Assembly: GCA_018398765.1 (NCBI GenBank)
Contig: JAHBMJ010001173.1
Span: 35,969-65,968 of the forward strand
Direction of reading: 5' to 3'
DNA: 30,000 bases
Source of the DNA: Chromera velia
Taxonomy: Eukaryota > Sar > Chromeraceae
This document shows, piece by piece, positions 22,101-29,000 of this stretch. The first letter of the stretch is position 1. Each line of letters begins with the position of its first letter. A program made the translations under genes and the position numbers. The notes under the pieces were generated by a model. That model ran no database searches. It had not been told where the DNA came from and worked only from the letters and a program-made list of their open reading frames with translations.

Positions 22101-25100
22101 CTTTCGACGGACGACTGTCACGTCAACGCGACGTGTCAGAATGTGATCGGGTCCTTCATCTGCCCGTGCAACTCTGGATATCAGGGCAATGGAACCTTGT
22201 GCGAAGGTGGGTTGGCCATGCAGTTTGCTTTTGCTGTCCTTAAACGTTTGCATGGATGTGCCCCTCTGCCGGTCTGCCTGCTTTGCTACTTACTTTTCCT
22301 GTTTCAGAATGAGGAAAAAGCAAAAAGGACCTTCTGGTCCCTCTTTTTGTGCATGATGATAATAATGATAATAATAAGAATAATGGCATAGCTGCACTCA
22401 CTAAGCAACTGGATTGACTAGACCGTGATCGATCTCATCATGCAAGTGCGACGCCTTCTTGAGGTAGATACATGCTTAGTTTCGTTTGTCCGCAGATTCC
22501 CACGAATGCAATCTGGGAACGGACAACTGCCACGTGAATGCGGCGTGTAACAACACTGTGGGAAGCTTCGTGTGCTCCTGCAACATGGGGTTCAATGGCA
22601 CCGGAGTGGACTGCGATGGTCAGCCGCCAGGCCCCCGCCTGGTTCTGCCTTAAAGGGGAGGGGGGGCACTAACGGCAGGGGAAGAAAAGAGAAAGAGTGA
22701 CGAGACAGACAGACAGTCTGAGACAAAGAGGCAGACAGGGCCAGGTTTTGCACGTGAGCTCCCTCGATTTTCTTCATGACGTACCTCACACAGAGTACGT
22801 GAGTAAGGAAACACCTTCAGGTGACGAAACCATTCGTGCCTCCACAGTACATGCACACAGGATGGAGGCCCAGAATGAAAGTATGCAGAATGGCAAAGAT
22901 GGCATGCACTTGCAAACACCTTGGAGCGATCCGTCACGGAGAGTTTGACAAGTTCATAGAGTGGCTGACTGACCCACTAGCTAACTGACTGACTGACTGA
23001 CTCATCAAATGAATGAGTGAGAGAGTCTTTTACTTCTGCACTCTCCTGCAGACTTCGACGAGTGTCAGCTGTCCATCGGCAACTGCCACGTCGGGGCCGA
23101 CTGCACAAACACAAACGGGTCCTTCGTGTGCGCGTGCAAGATTGGATTCAACGACACGGGAATCGTTGCGGGGCTGCCGAATGGAACCGAGTGCACAAGT
23201 GCGTCTGTCTGTCTATTGAATTGATGTTCTGCTCTAGCTGCCTCTCTCTCTGTGGGGGGGGGCTGTTCTTTCCTTCCTGATTTCTTGTAAGTTTCTCAAC
23301 TAGTGCGGCGACCTTACGTAAGGCCAGTGCATGGGAGGTTTGTTTCAAAATTGCCGATCTTCCTGCAATCGGTCTGGCCGCTTGATTTGATTGATTGCAG
23401 ATATCGACGAGTGCATTTTGATGATCGATGACTGCGACCTCAACGCCACCTGCAACGACACCTGGGGCTCCTTCCACTGTTCCTGCAACTCCGGGCTCTT
23501 CGGACCCGGAACCTTCTGCGCAGGTAAGCAATTGATCGAAAGACAGAAGGAAGGAAGGAAGGAAGGAAGGAATTGCGTTGATTCATGACTGAAGTTGATG
23601 GAGAATGGTGGCTGATACAGACCAACTGCATCAACACAAGGAAGATCATGCGAAAGTGTCTTGGAACACCCAATCGCATTCTAATCCATCTATTTTAATT
23701 CCCATCCTTTCGTTTATTTGCATCTGTTCATTTGCAGATAGCGACGAATGCCAACTGGATCTGGACAATTGCGATGCTTCCGCCACTTGCAACAACACCT
23801 ACGGCTCGTTTGACTGTTCCTGCCCACAAGGGTATGGGACAAATGACAACGGGGCCTCGTGTTTCGGTACGTGGGTCTCTCTCTCCTTACTGCTTCACTC
23901 AGTCTTGGAAATCCGCATGCTCAGCTGCAGTCTTTGTCGGTCTGTCTGCCCGTTGGTTTCTTTTACGAATATGTGGTGCCCTCACCTAGCAATCTTGAGG
24001 ACACAGAGAAGCGAATTGAAAAGCTCCGTCAAACAAACCAGGCTGGGTGGATTTGCTGGCGTCGTGATAAGAAAGAGCTGAGGTTGACAGACAGATAGAT
24101 GGTCGACAGATGGTCGCTCAGTCTCTCTGAGTCGATGCATGAAGAGGTAAGAGGTAATGTACGGGCTGAAGATGAAAGCTGTTTCTCCATCGAGAGTCAT
24201 TCATTTATTTGACAATGTCTTCTGCAGACCAGAACGAGTGCTCCAACGCGACTCACAACTGCGACGTGCAAGCGGGGTGCACGAACACAGCAGGGAGTTT
24301 CTACTGTACGTGCAACTCAGGTTTCGGGGGGAGCGGTGTCTTCTGCATTGAGAGTCTCCATGTGCCCTGTGGAAGTTCTACCGCCTTTCAAAGGTCAGTC
24401 AGTCAGCGTTTTGCAAGCTAGATTCCGAGCTTGACCGGTCACTTGCCCTGCTCAAGCATTTATGCGTCACGGAGTAGCCCTGCACAGACATCTCCGAAGG
24501 AACACTCTCCTCCCTCCCTCCCCGTCTCCCCCCACTCCTGCATTCCTGCCTGCCTGCCTCTATGCATGCATGCAGGACGGTTGTGAACGGAGTCCCCCCC
24601 GACGTTTGCCTCTTCGAGACGTCCTCTCAGGCCTCCGTCCTCAGGTTGAACGTGCCAGACCCTTTCTTGGTCGGTTGGTCGGTCCGTCGGTCCGTCGCGC
24701 AGCTGCTGATGAAATGAAGTCATGTGGACAGCCGGCCGGATCTGCAAAGGGAAGAAAGAGAGTCGAAGCCGTACGTCTTGGCATGGATGGAAGTGCCAGA
24801 CATTTTCCTTTTTTCATGTGGGCGAAAGCATGTACATATGTGCTGCATATTTGCTCTGGGCTGCAGGTAGGCGTTCAGTTGCTGCCGAACAAAACTTTCA
24901 ATGCGACGACCTGCAACTCGGTCACTACGCAAGACACAGGCATTTCTGTGAGCAACCTCGCAAACGACACCTGCTGGTCAGCCGTTCCTCTGGCTTCTTT
25001 CGTTCGACGTTGCCAGATGTGCCAGGAGGACCAGACTCAAAGTAAAATCAGGATGCAATCAGTCCTTCTGTCAGCAGAGGGTTTAATTTTGGGCTTGTGG

Positions 25101-25971
25101 AATGGCCTCTCTTCTGCACTGTCGACAACCATCACTCTGTGTTTTCTGCATGTCATTTCTGTTCACTGCAAAGCACTCACTACTGCAGTGCGTGTCTGTC
25201 TATGTGTCTGCAGGGGAAACGCAACAGACGACCCGACGTGTGCGTCGAATCCTCTAGCCTCGACGATCGAGATGGTGGTGAGTGGAGTGGGGGGCAGATG
25301 GACGACGTACTGCATGGAGAAGTGCAGTTGGGGAAGTGCGCGACAACTGTGAAGTTTGTGTCTGCGTTTGGGTGTCTTCAGCAGAGATTTGTCTCTTCCT
25401 GGCGGGATGTGTGCAGAGGGCAGCTCCTTATTCTTTTCGTTGCTCTTGTGTTTTCTCTTGGTTTCTTCGCTGCAGGGTCTTCCGGGGGAATTCTACAACA
25501 TCCGGGCAGCAGGCACAGGGGGGACTGTGCAGGTTGACGTCTCTGTGGACTGTGCATGCCAGATGAATTTCACTCTGGGCAGTGATGACATCTGCGGTGG
25601 GTTTGCTTTCCTTTGAGTATCCATCCATCAACTGCATGGGGCTGTTTTCCTTTGCAAGGAAGCCTCGTGCGTGCACACATGCAGAGGGAGCATGCAGGCC
25701 AGGATGGACGGAAAGAAAGATGCACGCTGGGGAGCGAGAACTCGTAGGAGAAAGAGAACGAAGTCAGAGCGAGAACGCAAAGGAGGAAGGAACGAGAGGA
25801 AAATGAACGCTTGAAAAAATGCATGCCTGAGTTGGACCCCTGTGCATGCGAGGAGAATCTCTGCAGATGCACATATCCCCCGTGAATGGCCGCATGCATG
25901 CATGGTCTCTCTTCTTCTGACCATGCTGCCTGCCAGTTTGCGTGACTGACTGATTGACTGAGTCCATGGTT

Positions 25972-26007
<36 letters not shown>

Positions 26008-29000
26008 ACCGAGACGAATGTTCGATGGAGCTCCACGGCTGCAGCATTCGGTCAGCCGCGACTGCAGGGGCCCTCTTTCCCCCCGTCCTTCCACGGGTGT
26101 TAGTTGCAAGAGAAACAAAAAGGATGAGAGACGGAACTACCAAACAGACCCTTTCCAAGTCGCGATGTGCGTAGGGTATGGCGAGCATTCTTTTGCTTCG
26201 TTGGGTTTCGAATGACTCTGCTGTATTTTCTCATTGCAATGAACGGAACACGCATTGTAACAGTTTTTTTCTCTCCGTGCGCAAGACGAGTAAATGAAAT
26301 GAACTTTTTCGTTTGCTATTGCTTTTGTTCTGTATATGAAACACTGGACACATCCGTCGATCTCTTCGAGTTCGCAGATTCGACCACACGACTGGGGGTA
26401 TCGAGAGGACGGCAACCTGCGTGGACACTGCCGGGTCGTTCGTCTGCAAATGTCTGCTGGGATTCGACGACATTATGGAGGACGGCACCTTCTGTGATGG
26501 TGGGTGGGTTCATGCATCATTTGTTTTCATACCAAAAAAGAATTCCGCTGGGATGAAAATAAATGTATGGAGGACGGCACTTTCTGTGATGGTGGGTGGG
26601 TTCAGAGCGACTGTCATTCTGACATGCAGAGACTGATCGTGTGCTCGTCCTCGTTTGTTTTTGCTGCACTTCTAGCTCCCTCACTCGTCTGCGTGCACAT
26701 GAAGCGCCACATGTAGACTGCGTGTCTCTCTTTTCCACTTCTTTTGCCTCTTTGCTTTCAATGACTTTCACCAAAATGTGTGCATGCATGCATGCATGAA
26801 TGATCTGATGATCCATCCATCCATGCAGCTGTTCTGTGTGCCAACATGCCGAGCATTCCCTATCCCGGCTGGCTGGAGTACACGAACCCTGCGCTGGTGG
26901 CGACGACCGGGGCAGAGGTGGGGGGGTGGAGTTGGGCATACGTGGGAGACTGTTCATGGTATTCTCCAGATAGATCTCTTGACAGGGTTGAATCCTTCTC
27001 TGTCGCCCAATTTACTTTCCGGTCCCGTGTACCATTTCATACTAGCTCTCATTGTGCCTCGATCGATCATCGAATGATTCCCTTCCTGCAGGTCACCTTC
27101 CGTTGCCCTCCCGGTTTCTCCCCTGATACCGGGGGAGGGGCCGCCACCATCAAGTGTGAAGCCGTGACCCAACTGACCGCCAGCTTCCCTGCTTCCTCTG
27201 CATCCTGCACAGGTGAGGATCGAGAGGTGCAATGGCAATTCAGTTGTCTGCATGCGGGCATGGATCTTCAAGTCGTCTGTCTGGATTTGTGGAGGAAATT
27301 GAATAGGTGATGTTTGCTTTGGGTTGACTTTCTGCAGAGTGGATGCCTATTCCTGCACTGCATGAAAATCGAGGGCCTCCTTTTTCTTTTTCTGAAAGAG
27401 TGTTCAACGCGAGCGTCTTTCCCTTTCTTCTAGATCTTCTTCTATACACTAGGAGATGAAAAAAAGAAATTGCCATGCAGACCGGAGGAATACTAAATGC
27501 ATTGTTTCCATACATACGCGTCTTTTTTGCCTAGCTCATTACGACCAACACATGGACAACTCTAAATGGCACACGCAGCTGTGGAGTGTAGCGGTGGGGC
27601 CCCGAGTGTGCCGGTTGGGGGCACGATGACGCCCTCCAGTCCCCCGAACGGATTCTGGCAGCCTCTCGACTCTGTCACCTTCACGTGAGTGGTTGAGGAA
27701 GTGACTGCTTGTTTGGGGATCTTTGGGGTTGCATTGTGCTTTTCATCCTTTTCTCTTTTTCTCTCTTTGGGGTCTAACGATCGCAAACGAGAATGAGATC
27801 CTGAAGAAATTGTGCTGTTGTTTCTGTGCGTGTGTCTGCATGTTTATGTGTTTCCAGTCTGTCAGCGACTGCCCCTCCCTCCCTCTCTTCTCTGTCTGTC
27901 TGCAGGTGCAACGATGGGTACCTAGAGGCAGGCAGCCAGACAGTCACGTGCTCAGGAGTGGACGGAGCAGACCCTCCTCAAGCTATTTGGCAGGATGACT
28001 CTGCGACGTCGGGCTGCGAGCGTCAGTCGCATCATGCATCGTTTTTTCTCTTTGGGTGCATGTATGGCATTGCGCCTTTGGCATCTGTCATGGCAGAAAG
28101 TGGGGAGACAAACAATTACCTTCCTCGGAGGCTCTTGTCAGACTTGAGAATTCCGACGAGCCCGCCAAAGGACAGTCGTACATGTGATGCGTCAGATGGT
28201 CAAGACCAGTTTTGCCTGTCTCACTCACATCTCTACGTCACTTCCTGCCATTCTCTCTCTGCATGTGTACACGTGCAGCTGTCGCCTGTTCCGGAGAAGC
28301 CCCCGCAGCCCCCACATACGGAACCATGAGCCCCTCCTCTCCCCCCAACGGAGACGGCTGGGTGACTGGAGAGTGAGTCGACATGTGCACATGGGATGCT
28401 GATCAAATTGAAAGCGTCCGAGGAAATGTATACTTGACTTGTGACGAAGACTTCGGTGCATGCAATGATTGCCGATTTTCCGTGCGAGAATCCCCTTTGT
28501 AGGTTTCATGTCTTGCCGCAATTTGCTGATCCTTTTTCATTCTCTGCAGCTCGGTCACATTCGCTTGCCCGGCGCCCTTGGTTCTTGTTGGTGATACCGG
28601 CAAGACATGTTCTGCTGTTCCTCTGAAGAAAGAGTCTCGATGGAACGACTACAGCATCCCTCCATACTGCAAAGGTCAGACAGAGACAGGATCAAGTTAA
28701 TTTTAATATCTGCATGCATCTTGCCCCTTCGGTTTCTTTATCTCTCTCCCAGAAACAAAAACACTATCTGGAGTGGATGCAACCCTGCCCCGTGACCTCC
28801 GTGACCACCCTCCACTTCAGGCAACCTGATCAAGGGAGGGTTGACTATGCTTGCGTTTGCATCTGCAGTCTGCCCAGGACTTTTGAATCTTTCTACGAGC
28901 ATACAAGCGTCAGCATATTCTGAGGACTTCAATACGCTTCCTTCCAAAATTCATCTCCTGCCTGCAGACGTAACCCCACCCACCTTCGAGTGCCCCGACG

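Noticed and set aside
24462-25352. Continuous 296-codon open frame on the + strand
   Set aside because: It runs through introns and switches between correct and incorrect frames. The exon model with consistent splice sites explains the conserved parts better.
25570-26188. Minus-strand open frames of 182-186 codons
   Set aside because: They cross the GT microsatellite (Thr-His run) and an EGF exon on the other strand. Composition is repeat-driven.
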